Below are positions 52,477 to 61,533 of a stretch of 64,000 nt of DNA, one piece after another. The stretch's first letter is position 1. Each line of letters begins with the position of its first letter. This DNA comes from Blastocatellia bacterium UBA7656. Lineage in GTDB: Bacteria > Acidobacteriota > Blastocatellia > UBA7656. The DNA lies in contig DLHY01000078.1 of the NCBI GenBank assembly GCA_002483445.1, forward strand, positions 124,140-188,139, given 5' to 3'. A program made the translations under genes and the position numbers. The notes under the pieces were generated by a model. That model was not told the origin of the DNA, ran no database searches, and worked only from the letters and a program-made list of their open reading frames with translations.

Positions 52477-53060
52477 TTTTTCGTCTCCGGTTCCTTCTTA
52501 TCCGCAGGCTTTTCAATGCGCGAAATGACGATGACAGTCCTCCCGCTGACGGAATCTTTCCTGACCTTGACCACCCCTTCGTGAACCTTGCCTTTCTCGA
52601 CATCGAGTTGGAAAAATTCAGGATCGCTGAGGCGATTGACCACTTTCCATCCTTTCCCTTTCGTGGCGCGGTCATAAAAAGCGGCTACCTTTTCCACCGC
52701 GTCTTTTGTTTCCAAAACTATCATCGCGGTGTCCATTCCCTGGATCGGGCCGAATTGCAAATTGGTTTTCATCGCAACGGGATAGTTTGGCAGGTCGCTG
52801 ATTTCGCCTTTGCTCGCATTAAAAAATGAAGGCGGCTTGATTTCCTGTTGAGCAGGCGGAGTCGGCGGCGGAGTTTGTGTCGTCGGAGTCTGAGCCGTCG
52901 TCTCAGGCGGCGCGCTCGATTGAGCATCAGGCTGAGAGTTGTTATTTTGAGCGGCAACCCGCCCGCGCTCATCGGTTTTGATATCGCTGTAAGCCGGTTT
53001 CTTTCCACAGGCAGCCGAAGATAGAATGGCTGCCATAATTACTGCCAGAAATGATTTCAT
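52473..53060 (-). CDS. Putative lipoprotein within glycolytic cluster
   Basis: 195 residues. A lipoprotein signal ends SSAACGKK, with Cys at about 18 as lipobox. A disordered Pro/Gln/Thr-rich segment follows (about 35-75), then a compact alpha/beta domain of about 100 residues (LPNYPVAMKTNLQFGPIQGM, DAVEKVAAFYDRATKGKGWK). That domain resembles domains seen in acidobacterial hypothetical proteins. It lies between pgk and tpiA and overlaps tpiA by four bases, so it is co-translated with glycolytic enzymes although it is probably exported. The function is unknown. GGAG lies 6 nt before ATG. Confidence 0.8.
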   Translation of the reverse strand: MKSFLAVIMAAILSSAACGKKPAYSDIKTDERGRVAAQNNNSQPDAQSSAPPETTAQTPTTQTPPPTPPAQQEIKPPSFFNASKGEISDLPNYPVAMKTNLQFGPIQGMDTAMIVLETKDAVEKVAAFYDRATKGKGWKVVNRLSDPEFFQLDVEKGKVHEGVVKVRKDSVSGRTVIVISRIEKPADKKEPETKK

Positions 53061-53069
53061 CCATTGCTC

Positions 53070-54269
53070 CTACTTATCGGTTAAAGCCGCAACTCCCGGC
53101 AGCGTGTCGCCCGCGAGAAATTCCAGGCTCGCGCCCCCGCCCGTCGAGACGTGCGTGATCTTGTCGGCCACTCCCGCTTCAGTCACGGCGGCCACCGAAT
53201 CGCCTCCCCCCACTATCGTCACCGCGCTCGAAGATGCGACCGCTTCAGCAAGAGCGCGGGTCGCTCGATCAAAAGGCGGATGCTCGAACATACCCATAGG
53301 CCCGTTCCACACTATCGTCTTTGCGTTGTGAATCCTTTTAGAAAATTCTTCAATCGCCTGCGGGCCGATGTCGAGACCTGCCTCTGAGGGCTGAATCTCT
53401 TTCACCGAACAATCGCGCATCTGCGCTGATCGAGGATCAGCATCCCACGCAGATTTATCGACGACGGCATTATCAATGGGGAGAAGAAACTCGACGCCGC
53501 GCTCTTTCGCTTTTGCCAGTAACTCGCGGGCAAGACCGAGCCGGTCATCTTCGACGAGCGAGCGGCCTGTCTCCAGCCCCTGAGATTTCAAAAAGGTGTA
53601 GGCCATAGCGCCGCCGATGAGGATCGAATCGGCTGACTTCAACAAATTTTCTATGACCGCGATTTTGTCCGACACCTTCGCGCCGCCGAGTATGACCACG
53701 AAAGGATGCTCAGGCTGTTCGAGCGCCTTGCCGAGCCAGTCCAGTTCCTTCTCCATCAAAAAACCCGCGGCAGATTTCTCGACGAAATGCGTAATGCCCT
53801 CCGTCGATGCATGTGCGCGATGAGCCGTGCCGAAAGCGTCATTGATATAAACATCCGCAAGCGCGGCAAGCTCTCGCGCATACTCAGGGTCGTTCTTCTC
53901 CTCTTCCGAATGGAAGCGGACATTTTCGAGCATGAGAACTTCGCCAGACCCCAGCGCGTCAGCCATCGCCCGGACTTCAGGGCCAACCGAATCAGGCGCA
54001 AGCGGCACAGGTTTTCCCAAAAGCTCCGCAAGGCGACGAGCGGCAGGCGCAAGCGAATACTTCGCGTCCACTTTGCCTTTGGGCCGCCCGAGATGCGAAG
54101 CAATCAGGAGCCGCGCGCCCCGTTCAATCGCGTAGCGAATGCTCGGCAGCGCGCCGCGTATGCGAGTGTCGTCGCTCACTTCGCCATTTTCGATAGGCAC
54201 GTTGAAATCTACGCGCATAAAAACGCGCCTGCCCGCAAGATCGATGTCTTTGATTGAAAGCTTGGCCAT
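53070..54269 (-). CDS. pgk: Phosphoglycerate kinase
   Basis: 399 residues from the ATG at 54269 (MAKLSIKDIDLAGRRVFMRV). A TTG three codons upstream is also possible. Produces ATP from 1,3-bisphosphoglycerate in glycolysis. Conserved features include VRVDFNVP-like start, LIASHLGRPKG, GFLMEKELDWLGKAL, GGAKVSDKI and VGGGDSVAA. No ribosome site is seen; the repeat array of locus I lies immediately upstream. It is 9 nt from the downstream lipoprotein gene. Confidence 0.97.
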   Translation of the reverse strand: MAKLSIKDIDLAGRRVFMRVDFNVPIENGEVSDDTRIRGALPSIRYAIERGARLLIASHLGRPKGKVDAKYSLAPAARRLAELLGKPVPLAPDSVGPEVRAMADALGSGEVLMLENVRFHSEEEKNDPEYARELAALADVYINDAFGTAHRAHASTEGITHFVEKSAAGFLMEKELDWLGKALEQPEHPFVVILGGAKVSDKIAVIENLLKSADSILIGGAMAYTFLKSQGLETGRSLVEDDRLGLARELLAKAKERGVEFLLPIDNAVVDKSAWDADPRSAQMRDCSVKEIQPSEAGLDIGPQAIEEFSKRIHNAKTIVWNGPMGMFEHPPFDRATRALAEAVASSSAVTIVGGGDSVAAVTEAGVADKITHVSTGGGASLEFLAGDTLPGVAALTDK

Positions 54270-54289
54270 AATGGTCAAAGAAGAGAGGA

Positions 54290-54357
54290 AGAATGGGAGA
54301 GAGGGGGAATGGGTGATGAAGAGTCATCTCACCCATTCACCCATTCACCCATTCATG
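54290..54357. repeat. Period-8 inverted repeat array (locus I)
   Basis: ATGGGAGA-like units (54290-54318) face four CCCATTCA units (54323-54357). Read on the minus strand, it begins 2-3 nt after the gap stop codon and ends near the pgk start. It lies within the gap-pgk pair, where most bacteria have a simple short spacer. Confidence 0.85.
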
Positions 54358-54359
54358 GA

Positions 54360-55364
54360 TTATAGACCTTTCCCGGCGATGAATTTAACCAGATCGACCA
54401 TGCGGCACGAATAACCCCACTCGTTGTCATACCACGAAAGCACTTTTACCATATTGCCATCGATGACGTAGGTGTACTCTTCGTCGAAGATCGATGAATG
54501 CGGGTTGCGGCGAAAGTCTATCGAGACCAGAGGCTCATCCGAGTATTGAAGTATTCCTTTCATCGCGCCCTCGGCTGCCTTGCGCACAGCGGCGTTGATT
54601 TCTTCCTTCGAAGTGCTTTTTTCGACTTCGCATACCAGATCGACTATCGAGACGTTGGGCGTCGGCACGCGAAGAGCAAGGCCGTCGAGTTTGCCTTTGA
54701 GGTCGGGCAGCACGAGACCTATGGCTTTGGCGGCTCCCGTCGAAGTCGGGATGATCGAGACTGCTGCGGCGCGAGCGCGGCGCAAATCCTTGTGCGGAAG
54801 ATCGAGAAGCTTCTGATCGTTGGTGTAGGAATGCACGGTCGTCATCAGCCCTTTTTTGATCGTGAAATTTTCGTGAATCACTTTCGCAAGCGGGGCCAGA
54901 CAGTTCGTCGTGCAGGAGGCGTTCGAGATGACGTGATGTTCTTTCGGATTATAACCGCCTTCGTTGACGCCAAGCACGATGGTGATGTCTTCGTTTTTAG
55001 CCGGAGCCGAGATGATGACTTTTTTGACCGTATCGCGAATGTGTTTTCCGGCGTCGTCTTTTTTAACGAACAGTCCAGTCGACTCTACGACTATTTCCGC
55101 GCCCACCGATGCCCAATCTATTTTGGCCGGGTCGCGCTCGGCAAAGACGACGAACTCATCCGCGTTGACCCTTATGGTTTTGTCTGTTGCTCGTATGTCC
55201 GCGTCGAGGTTGCCGAGAAGCGAGTCATATTTGAGCAGGTGTGCGAGAGTTTTGGTGTCAGTTATGTCATTGACCGCGACGAAATCGATATCGCCGCCCA
55301 TAGCCGCCCGCATTATGTTGCGGCCTATGCGACCGAATCCGTTTATGCCAACTTTGATTCCCAT
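54360..55364 (-). CDS. gap: Glyceraldehyde-3-phosphate dehydrogenase (type I)
   Basis: 334 residues. N-terminal NAD-binding GINGFGRIGRNIMRA. The catalytic Cys151 is in SNASCTTNC and His is about 26 residues later (TVHSYTNDQ). The C-terminal SWYDNEWGYSCR is typical. GGAGGG 4 nt before ATG. It heads the gap-pgk-lipoprotein-tpiA-secG cluster on the minus strand; a divergent promoter region lies between it and the transporter gene at 55627. Confidence 0.98.
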   Translation of the reverse strand: MGIKVGINGFGRIGRNIMRAAMGGDIDFVAVNDITDTKTLAHLLKYDSLLGNLDADIRATDKTIRVNADEFVVFAERDPAKIDWASVGAEIVVESTGLFVKKDDAGKHIRDTVKKVIISAPAKNEDITIVLGVNEGGYNPKEHHVISNASCTTNCLAPLAKVIHENFTIKKGLMTTVHSYTNDQKLLDLPHKDLRRARAAAVSIIPTSTGAAKAIGLVLPDLKGKLDGLALRVPTPNVSIVDLVCEVEKSTSKEEINAAVRKAAEGAMKGILQYSDEPLVSIDFRRNPHSSIFDEEYTYVIDGNMVKVLSWYDNEWGYSCRMVDLVKFIAGKGL

Positions 55365-55626
55365 AGTTCCCTCCGGTAATAGTTCGAAAAGTGCGAAGAC
55401 AGCAAAGCAACTTATCGAATGGGTCTGAGGTTGTCAAACGCGAAAGCGTAGAGAAGCTGATTGCTTCGCGCTTTCAAAATGGGGTCTCTCATGTGATAAA
55501 TTGCTGCGTCTCGATAGCGAACGGAATACAGTATCTCGGCGCGCATGGCCTGCAACCTTTTCTTGTGATATTGTTGGCCCCGCCGTGAGGCATCCGTTTA
55601 CTTCAATCACATTGGGAGCGAAACTA

Positions 55627-57177
55627 TTGGCAACCGAAACGACCGCGCAGGAGACGCCGCCCGTGGAAGCGCGCTCCGGGCTGGAACCGTGGAGCGTATC
55701 CGAACTCCCCCCGCCGCCCAACACAAAGGGCTTTCGCATACTCGGCATCATAGGGCCGGGCGCGATCATACTCGGCGCATCGATAGGCAGCGGCGAATGG
55801 CTGCTCGGCCCTGCCGCCTTCGTCAAGTACGGCCTCGCCTTGCTGTGGGTGACATCTGTCGCGGTCGTGTTGCAGACCATTTTCAACACCGAACTTATTC
55901 GCTACACCATGTACACGGGCGAGCCTGTGGTGACGGGATTTATGCGGACGAAGCCGGGATCAACCTTCTGGGCGATAACCTACGCCGCGCTTTACTTCCT
56001 TCAGACGGGCTGGCCCGCATGGGCGGGGGCTGCGGCTGGCGCGATCTTTTTCCTCTTCGAGGGGCGCGTGGCCGAAAGCTCCGATGCGACGATAATTCAT
56101 CGCATAGGCGTCGGAACTTTCCTCGTCTGCGTGCTGGTACTCGTATTCAGCGGCAAGCGCATCGAGCGCACGTTGGAGATTTTGAACTGGATACTGATCG
56201 TCTTCATTCTCGGCACGCTCACCGTGTTATGCGTGATGTATGCGGGAGGCGAGAACTGGCTGGCTGCGGGAGCGGGATTCTTCGGCTACGAATTGCGCGA
56301 CGGGCATTTCAACTTCATCCCTGCGGGGGTGGACTGGTTTCTGATCGGCGCGTTTGCGGCTTACTCAGGCATGGGCGGAGTCGGCAATCTCACGGTGTCG
56401 AATTATGCGCGCGATAAAGGCTATGGGATGGGTCAGAAATCGGGCTACATTCCGGCAGCCGTCGGCGGGCATAAAGTGAAGCTCGCGCACATCGGCTCCA
56501 TTTTTCGCCCCGACAAGGAAAGCCTCGAACGCTGGCGAGGCTGGTGGCGGATCATAAGCATAGATCAATGGGGCGTGTTCTTCATCGGGGCGATACTTGG
56601 CATGGGGCTTCCGGCGATTCTTTACACCACGATGATAGAACCGGGCCGCGAGATTCGCGGACTCGGCGTTGCTGCGGAACTTGCAAACGCGATGGCCAGT
56701 CGCGGGGGACAGGCTCTCACTCTGGTGCTTGCAGTGATGAGCGTGTGGGTACTATTTAAGACTCAGCTTGATCTGCTCGAAGGCATGACGAGGGCAGTGA
56801 CGGATATATTATGGAGTGGCAGCCGCGCGTTGAGGAACTGGCGCGGCGGCGATGTGAGAGTTATTTATTACTCAGTGCTGGCATCGGTCGTCATCTGGGC
56901 GATTATAGCTTTGAGCCTCACTCAGCCGATCATACTGCTTCAGGTTTCAGCCAACATGGCAGGCGTGGCCTTCGTCATCAGTTCGATACACGTTCTTTAT
57001 ATAAACATGAAATTTCTGCCGCCTGAGTTGCGTCCGCCTATGTGGCGACGAGCGGCGCTTGTGTTGATGAGCGTCTTTTATGCCTTCTTCGTTTACCTTT
57101 GGCTGATGGGCGGCCTGGTTCCTGATACTGAAAAAGGCTTTCTCTTCAACCTGCCCAAATATCTCGGCGGCGGTTGA
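55627..57177 (+). CDS. Nramp-like divalent metal transporter
   Basis: 516 residues from the TTG at 55627, which has GGGAG 8 nt upstream. Upstream codons to 55501 are open but unlikely. About eleven membrane helices. The first contains GPGAIILGASIGSGEWLLG, equivalent to the 'GPG.l...mDPGN' region of Nramp, though the metal-binding DPGN is replaced by SIGSG. The sixth-helix region reads YSGMGGVGNL. This places it in the broad Nramp/APC superfamily, close to large planctomycete/acidobacterial members; the substrate is uncertain. Two cytoplasmic loops are longer than usual. Confidence 0.8.
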   Translation: MATETTAQETPPVEARSGLEPWSVSELPPPPNTKGFRILGIIGPGAIILGASIGSGEWLLGPAAFVKYGLALLWVTSVAVVLQTIFNTELIRYTMYTGEPVVTGFMRTKPGSTFWAITYAALYFLQTGWPAWAGAAAGAIFFLFEGRVAESSDATIIHRIGVGTFLVCVLVLVFSGKRIERTLEILNWILIVFILGTLTVLCVMYAGGENWLAAGAGFFGYELRDGHFNFIPAGVDWFLIGAFAAYSGMGGVGNLTVSNYARDKGYGMGQKSGYIPAAVGGHKVKLAHIGSIFRPDKESLERWRGWWRIISIDQWGVFFIGAILGMGLPAILYTTMIEPGREIRGLGVAAELANAMASRGGQALTLVLAVMSVWVLFKTQLDLLEGMTRAVTDILWSGSRALRNWRGGDVRVIYYSVLASVVIWAIIALSLTQPIILLQVSANMAGVAFVISSIHVLYINMKFLPPELRPPMWRRAALVLMSVFYAFFVYLWLMGGLVPDTEKGFLFNLPKYLGGG

Positions 57178-57297
57178 TGCTTTCCCGAACCGACAAGACT
57201 GAAATCCTTTCTCTCTCAGTTGCTCTGTGCGATCAATCGAGAGTAGCCTAGCAATTGATCGACGGGAAGATGTTTCATCAGTGATGGAGCTATAGAC

Positions 57298-58455
57298 ATG
57301 AAACTAGATCGCATAGAAGTAAAAGGCTTCAAATCAATGAGGAAGGTGGAGATTGAACTGCGCTCTTTGAATGTTCTCATCGGCGCGAATGGAGCAGGCA
57401 AGAGCAACTTCATCGCCCTGTTCAAAATGCTCAATCAGATGATGCAAGAAAATCTTCAGGTGTTTGTCGCTCAATCAGGCGGCGCAAACTCTTTGCTTTA
57501 TTTCGGGCAAAAGGTGACAGATAGAATTGAGATATCGCTGAGGTTCGGACTGGATAGTTATTACTGCGAGTTGTTGCCGACAGCCGATGATAGGATGCTT
57601 TTTGGTGAAGAGTATTGTCGCCATTGTGAGCCTGGGTCCAATCAGGTTTCTGAAAACGCCCGTTTGGATAAGGGGTACAATGAAAGCATCCTTCCGGGAA
57701 AAGCAGCGAAAACTCGCGTCCCTCGCTTCATATTGCGCAATGATCGAGAGGGGGGCTTGCCGAAAGAAGTAGAGAAACTTCTTGATAGCGTATTTGAGCG
57801 TGTCTTGTTGAATATACTAGGCTGGCAATTCTACCATTTTCACGACACGAGCGACTCTGCACTCGTGAAGAAGTTCGGAGCCATCAACGATAACTTTTAC
57901 CTCAGACGTGATGCCGGAAACCTCGCCGCGTTTCTCTACAAGCTGCAACGCACAACCCCGCATCAGTACGAAGCGATACGCGACACTATTCGTCTCGTAG
58001 CCCCATTCTTCGACGATTTCATTTTGCGACCGTGGGTGGACAACCCTGACAACATAAGACTCGAATGGCGCGAGCGCGGCTCGGATTATCCTTTTCTCGC
58101 TCATCACCTCTCAGATGGAACGCTGCGGTTCATGTGTCTGGCGACTCTTCTGTTACAGCCTGACCTGCCCGACACGATTCTGATCGATGAGCCGGAGCTT
58201 GGCCTTCACCCTTATGCCGTCAGTGTGCTTGCTTCGCTGATGCGAAGCGTATCGGCGAGAACGCAGATAATCGTTTCCACACAATCGGTTTCACTGGTCA
58301 ATCAATTCGAGGCTGAAGACCTGTTGATAGTCGAGCGCGAAGGGCATGAAACAGTTATCAAAGATGTGGACTCGCAAAAGCTGAAAGAGTGGATCGAAGA
58401 GTATTCGCTCGGCGAGTTGTGGGAAAAGAATGTACTTGGCGGGAGACCTTCCTGA
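57298..58455 (+). CDS. AAA/RecF-type ATPase (OLD-like module)
   Basis: 385 residues. MKLDRIEVKGFKSM and Walker A GANGAGKSN (about 29-37) open an SMC/RecF-like ATPase. A helical insertion follows, then the signature HLSDGTLRF at about 265, Walker B ILIDEPELGLHP at about 290-302 and the switch STQS at about 325. It fits the AAA_21/AAA_15 group found with OLD-family nucleases and phage-defence systems. GGAG before ATG supports the start. The stop codon overlaps the start of the DUF4276 gene by one base (TGATG), so the two proteins are made together. Confidence 0.9.
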   Translation: MKLDRIEVKGFKSMRKVEIELRSLNVLIGANGAGKSNFIALFKMLNQMMQENLQVFVAQSGGANSLLYFGQKVTDRIEISLRFGLDSYYCELLPTADDRMLFGEEYCRHCEPGSNQVSENARLDKGYNESILPGKAAKTRVPRFILRNDREGGLPKEVEKLLDSVFERVLLNILGWQFYHFHDTSDSALVKKFGAINDNFYLRRDAGNLAAFLYKLQRTTPHQYEAIRDTIRLVAPFFDDFILRPWVDNPDNIRLEWRERGSDYPFLAHHLSDGTLRFMCLATLLLQPDLPDTILIDEPELGLHPYAVSVLASLMRSVSARTQIIVSTQSVSLVNQFEAEDLLIVEREGHETVIKDVDSQKLKEWIEEYSLGELWEKNVLGGRPS

Positions 58456-59153
58456 TGGCCCCTGCTCGCCTCAACATCATTGTCGAGGGACAGACTGAAG
58501 AGACTTTTGTGCGCGACGTGCTGCGCGATCATCTGGCCGCCTGTCAGGTCTACGTCAGCGCGCGACGGGTTGAGACCGGGCGGGATCGAAGGACGAGCAG
58601 AATTTATCGCGGCGGGATGACCAGCTACGAAAGAGCAAAGCGCGATATTGAGCGGTGGCTGAATGAGGATCAGCAATCATATCTGACGACCATGTTCGAT
58701 CTGTACGGCCTACCCGATGATTTCCCGAACCTCGCCGAGGCAGGAAGACAAACTGATCCTTATCAAAAGGTGAAACTCGTCGAAGATGGGATTGCCTCGG
58801 ACATTCAAAGCCGCCGATTCATACCATATATTCAGCTTCACGAATATGAAGGATTGCTGTTCAGTAGCGTTGAAGCTGTTGATGGAGTAATGAGCCTTTA
58901 CGAAAGATCGAAGCTGAACGAGTTGCAAAACATCCGCAACCAGTTCAATACGCCGGAAGAGATAAACGACAGCGCAACAACGGCCCCATCGAAACGATTG
59001 AGCGAGCTTTATGCGGCTTATGACAAAGTGGCTTTCGGAGTCCTCATATCGAAGCGCATCGGATTGGAAACGATTCGGCAGGAGTGTCCGCATTTCAGCG
59101 AATGGCTGTCGAGAATCGAATCGCTCGGCCATCAGGAGGAAGCCGCAGAATAA
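58455..59153 (+). CDS. DUF4276 (Toprim-like) protein paired with ATPase
   Basis: 232 residues from the ATG at 58455 that overlaps the ATPase stop. A longer reading from 58389 lies inside the ATPase gene and is not preferred. The N-terminal strand LNIIVEGQTEETFV has the Glu (11) of Toprim-like nucleases, and LHEYEGLLFSS at about 127 is the second family signature. DUF4276 proteins typically accompany an AAA ATPase. By analogy with OLD and PARIS this is probably the nuclease or effector partner. The cleavage activity is inferred, not shown. Confidence 0.85.
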   Translation: MAPARLNIIVEGQTEETFVRDVLRDHLAACQVYVSARRVETGRDRRTSRIYRGGMTSYERAKRDIERWLNEDQQSYLTTMFDLYGLPDDFPNLAEAGRQTDPYQKVKLVEDGIASDIQSRRFIPYIQLHEYEGLLFSSVEAVDGVMSLYERSKLNELQNIRNQFNTPEEINDSATTAPSKRLSELYAAYDKVAFGVLISKRIGLETIRQECPHFSEWLSRIESLGHQEEAAE

Positions 59154-59175
59154 GTCCGATAGTAGCACTCGCTGC

Positions 59176-60393
59176 TCACTCGCCCATCGCTTGCATCACT
59201 GCGCGGGCTGCGCGTTCGGCTCCTGACCCGTCCGGCCCGCTCAACTTCTCGCGCACTTCTCTGATATCATCTTTCATCTGTCGAAGCTTCTCCCTGTCCT
59301 TGAGTATCGCTGCAACTTCGCTGGCTATCCTTTCGCCCGTCGCGTCGTGCTGAATCAGTTCAGGAACTATGCGGCGGCCTGCCACGAGATTGACCATCCC
59401 GAAAGTGTTGAGATGAATCATCGGGCGAATCATCCGCCAATTCACCTCCGAAGCGCGATAAATTATCACCATCGGCGTATCAAGCAGAGCCGCTTCGACC
59501 GTAGCCGTCCCGCTCGCTACAACTGCGATCTCAGAAAATCCCACTGCATTGTAAGTATCCCGCTCGATGATCTTCACATCCGCGCCCGCATCCTGCATCG
59601 CCGCTTCGACCTGAGCGCGATCAACGGTCGAGGCCATGGGCAGTATGAATTGGAGATTCGGGATTTGAGATTTCAAACGCGCTGCCGCATCCAGAAGCGC
59701 GGGCAGATGATAATGAATCTCTTTATGGCGACTGCCGGGCAAAAGCGCGATCAACCTTCGATTCAAATCAAGCCCGTGCCTCCACAAAAACTCTTCGCGC
59801 GTGCCGCTCGTCCGGCAGCTTTCGACAAGCGGATGCCCGACGTATTCGACTTCCATTCCCTGATTTTTATAAAACTTTTCTTCGAAGGGGAGGATGACGA
59901 GCATTCGCTTCACGTCGCGGCGCAAGGCTCTTACTCGATAACGTCGCCACGCCCACACCTGCGGGCTGATGTAGTAAATGATTTCGAATCCTTCACGACG
60001 CAACCTTCTAGCCAGCCTCATATTGAAATCAGGCCAGTCGATCAGCACTACTGCCGAAGGACGACGCTGGCGCGCTGCTCGAAGCAAAAGGCGATAGGCG
60101 CGGTAAAGTTTTCCAATAGCGCGCAGGATTTCAGGTATGCCGATGATAGCGACATCCGAAGCATTGACTAAAGTCTCGACCCCGGCGGCGCGCATCTCTT
60201 CGCCCCCCGATCCGAAAAACTCAAACTCCAATTCCGGGTAAAGCCGCTTCAAAGCAAGCACGAGCGCCGCGCCGTGACGGTCTCCGCTCGCTTCACCTGC
60301 GACGATCATCAAGGAGCAGTGGTCGGGGGTCAGGGGTCGGGGGCCGGGGGGCAGGAGTCGGTGATCAATTTTATTTATCACTGGCTCTTTCAT
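59176..60393 (-). CDS. lpxB: Lipid-A-disaccharide synthase
   Basis: 405 residues from the ATG at 60393, which has AAGG 8 nt upstream. The conserved domain starts at MIVAGEASGDRHGAALV (Met 28 equivalent, 60309). LpxB joins UDP-2,3-diacylglucosamine and lipid X to form lipid A disaccharide at the inner membrane. Motifs include EFFGSGGEEMRAAG, YYISPQVWAWRRYR, YVGHPLVE, LLPGSRHKEI and MVIIYRASEVNW. The first 28 residues are partly encoded by a heptamer-repeat array (LPPGPRPLTPD), so they are probably an accidental leader; translation from 60309 is the alternative but lacks a ribosome site. Confidence 0.93.
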   Translation of the reverse strand: MKEPVINKIDHRLLPPGPRPLTPDHCSLMIVAGEASGDRHGAALVLALKRLYPELEFEFFGSGGEEMRAAGVETLVNASDVAIIGIPEILRAIGKLYRAYRLLLRAARQRRPSAVVLIDWPDFNMRLARRLRREGFEIIYYISPQVWAWRRYRVRALRRDVKRMLVILPFEEKFYKNQGMEVEYVGHPLVESCRTSGTREEFLWRHGLDLNRRLIALLPGSRHKEIHYHLPALLDAAARLKSQIPNLQFILPMASTVDRAQVEAAMQDAGADVKIIERDTYNAVGFSEIAVVASGTATVEAALLDTPMVIIYRASEVNWRMIRPMIHLNTFGMVNLVAGRRIVPELIQHDATGERIASEVAAILKDREKLRQMKDDIREVREKLSGPDGSGAERAARAVMQAMGE

Positions 60394-60499
60394 CCAACAA
60401 GCCTTTCGAAAACAATCGCTCAATATCAGGGTTGAATTGCCAGTTGAACGACAGGCATTTCTAAACCGCTGATCCCTGACACCCGACCCCTGACCCCTA
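60316..60499. repeat. Period-7 inverted repeat array (locus J)
   Basis: One arm (60470-60499; GACCCCT/GACACCC units) begins with the TAG of the epimerase gene read on the minus strand. The other arm (60316-60366; GGGGTCA/GGGGTCG units) lies about 100 nt further, inside the 5' part of lpxB. They are complementary and enclose the lpxB start region. Confidence 0.85.
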
Positions 60500-61528
60500 C
60501 TCTTCAGTGAGCCATTCTTTCGTGATGCGGTCTTCCATCTCGGCGAGGTTTCGGCGGTAACGCTCGACGAGGATGCGCTCAAGCGAGCGCGGGATGACCG
60601 AAGAGAGTGAATCTTCGATTGATCTTTCGTTTTCAGGGCCGCGCTCCAGAAAATACTCGACCGTTTCTTTCAGCGCGCGCAGGTAAGGCGTCGGCGCAAA
60701 ACCCAATCGATTGCGGGCCGCTGTCGTGTCGGCGAGAATTGTTTTCCCTTCGAGATAGTAAGGAAACTGATATGTGGTAAATCCCAATCGTTCGAGCAAT
60801 CGCGCCGGTATATGACAGACATCGGCCTTGACGCCTGCCGCTTCGGCAATAGCGGCTATGTGTTGATTGATGGTCAGGATTTCCCGCTGCATGATATGAA
60901 AAGCCGCGCCTCGGACGCCTTCAGCCGTGAGAGAATCGACCAGACAGCGGGCGAGGTCTTTCACATAAATTGCAAATACAGGAGTCGCGCCGCTGTCGGC
61001 GACGATGATCGGATCGCCCGCAGTCATGCGCTTGAGGCAGTAGTTTTCGCGCGAGATGTGATCGCGCGGCCCTAAGACTCCCGGAGGTCGAACGGATACG
61101 TAAGGGAATCCGCTTTTCGTGTAAGCCCATCTCAAAGCGCGCTCGCATTCGGCTTTGTTGTACGCGTACTGCGCAGTCATATCCGTAGTGAGCGGGCTGT
61201 CTTCCACAAGCGGCATCGTGGAATCGAGATTGTAAACCGCCATAGTCGAGAGGTGGATGAAGCGAGCGACTGCTCCATCGAAAGCGTTGATCGCCAGTTG
61301 AGTTTCTTCGCGGGTATAAGCGTTGATGTCTATCACCGCGTCGAAGGCAAGCGAGCGAAGGCGGGCGAGGTCTTCCGGGTTGTGCCGGTCGCCTTTGATT
61401 AATTCGACTGCTTGAGGAGGGCGGGTGATGCCGCGAGCGAATACTGAAACGAGGTGGCCGCGCCGCGCGAGTTCTTCAACCGTGTGGCTGCCTATGTAGC
61501 CCGATCCGCCGATGACGAGAACTTTCAT
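60497..61528 (-). CDS. NAD-dependent epimerase/dehydratase family protein
   Basis: 343 residues from the ATG at 61528 (MKVLVIGGSGYIGSHTVEEL). The reading to 61588 is made of repeat sequence and is rejected. A Rossmann fold with GGSGYIG and the extended SDR motif YAYNKAECE (Tyr-x-x-x-Lys) is clear. It acts on a nucleotide sugar or similar substrate, not identifiable here. No ribosome site is seen; repeat locus K abuts the start codon. The C-terminal segment contains a helical extension of about 60 residues. Confidence 0.85.
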   Translation of the reverse strand: MKVLVIGGSGYIGSHTVEELARRGHLVSVFARGITRPPQAVELIKGDRHNPEDLARLRSLAFDAVIDINAYTREETQLAINAFDGAVARFIHLSTMAVYNLDSTMPLVEDSPLTTDMTAQYAYNKAECERALRWAYTKSGFPYVSVRPPGVLGPRDHISRENYCLKRMTAGDPIIVADSGATPVFAIYVKDLARCLVDSLTAEGVRGAAFHIMQREILTINQHIAAIAEAAGVKADVCHIPARLLERLGFTTYQFPYYLEGKTILADTTAARNRLGFAPTPYLRALKETVEYFLERGPENERSIEDSLSSVIPRSLERILVERYRRNLAEMEDRITKEWLTEE

Positions 61529-61533
61529 AGAGT

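Noticed and set aside
60394..60582. Longer N-terminus for LpxB
   Set aside because: The extra residues are unlike LpxB, overlap the end of the epimerase gene and lack a ribosome site.
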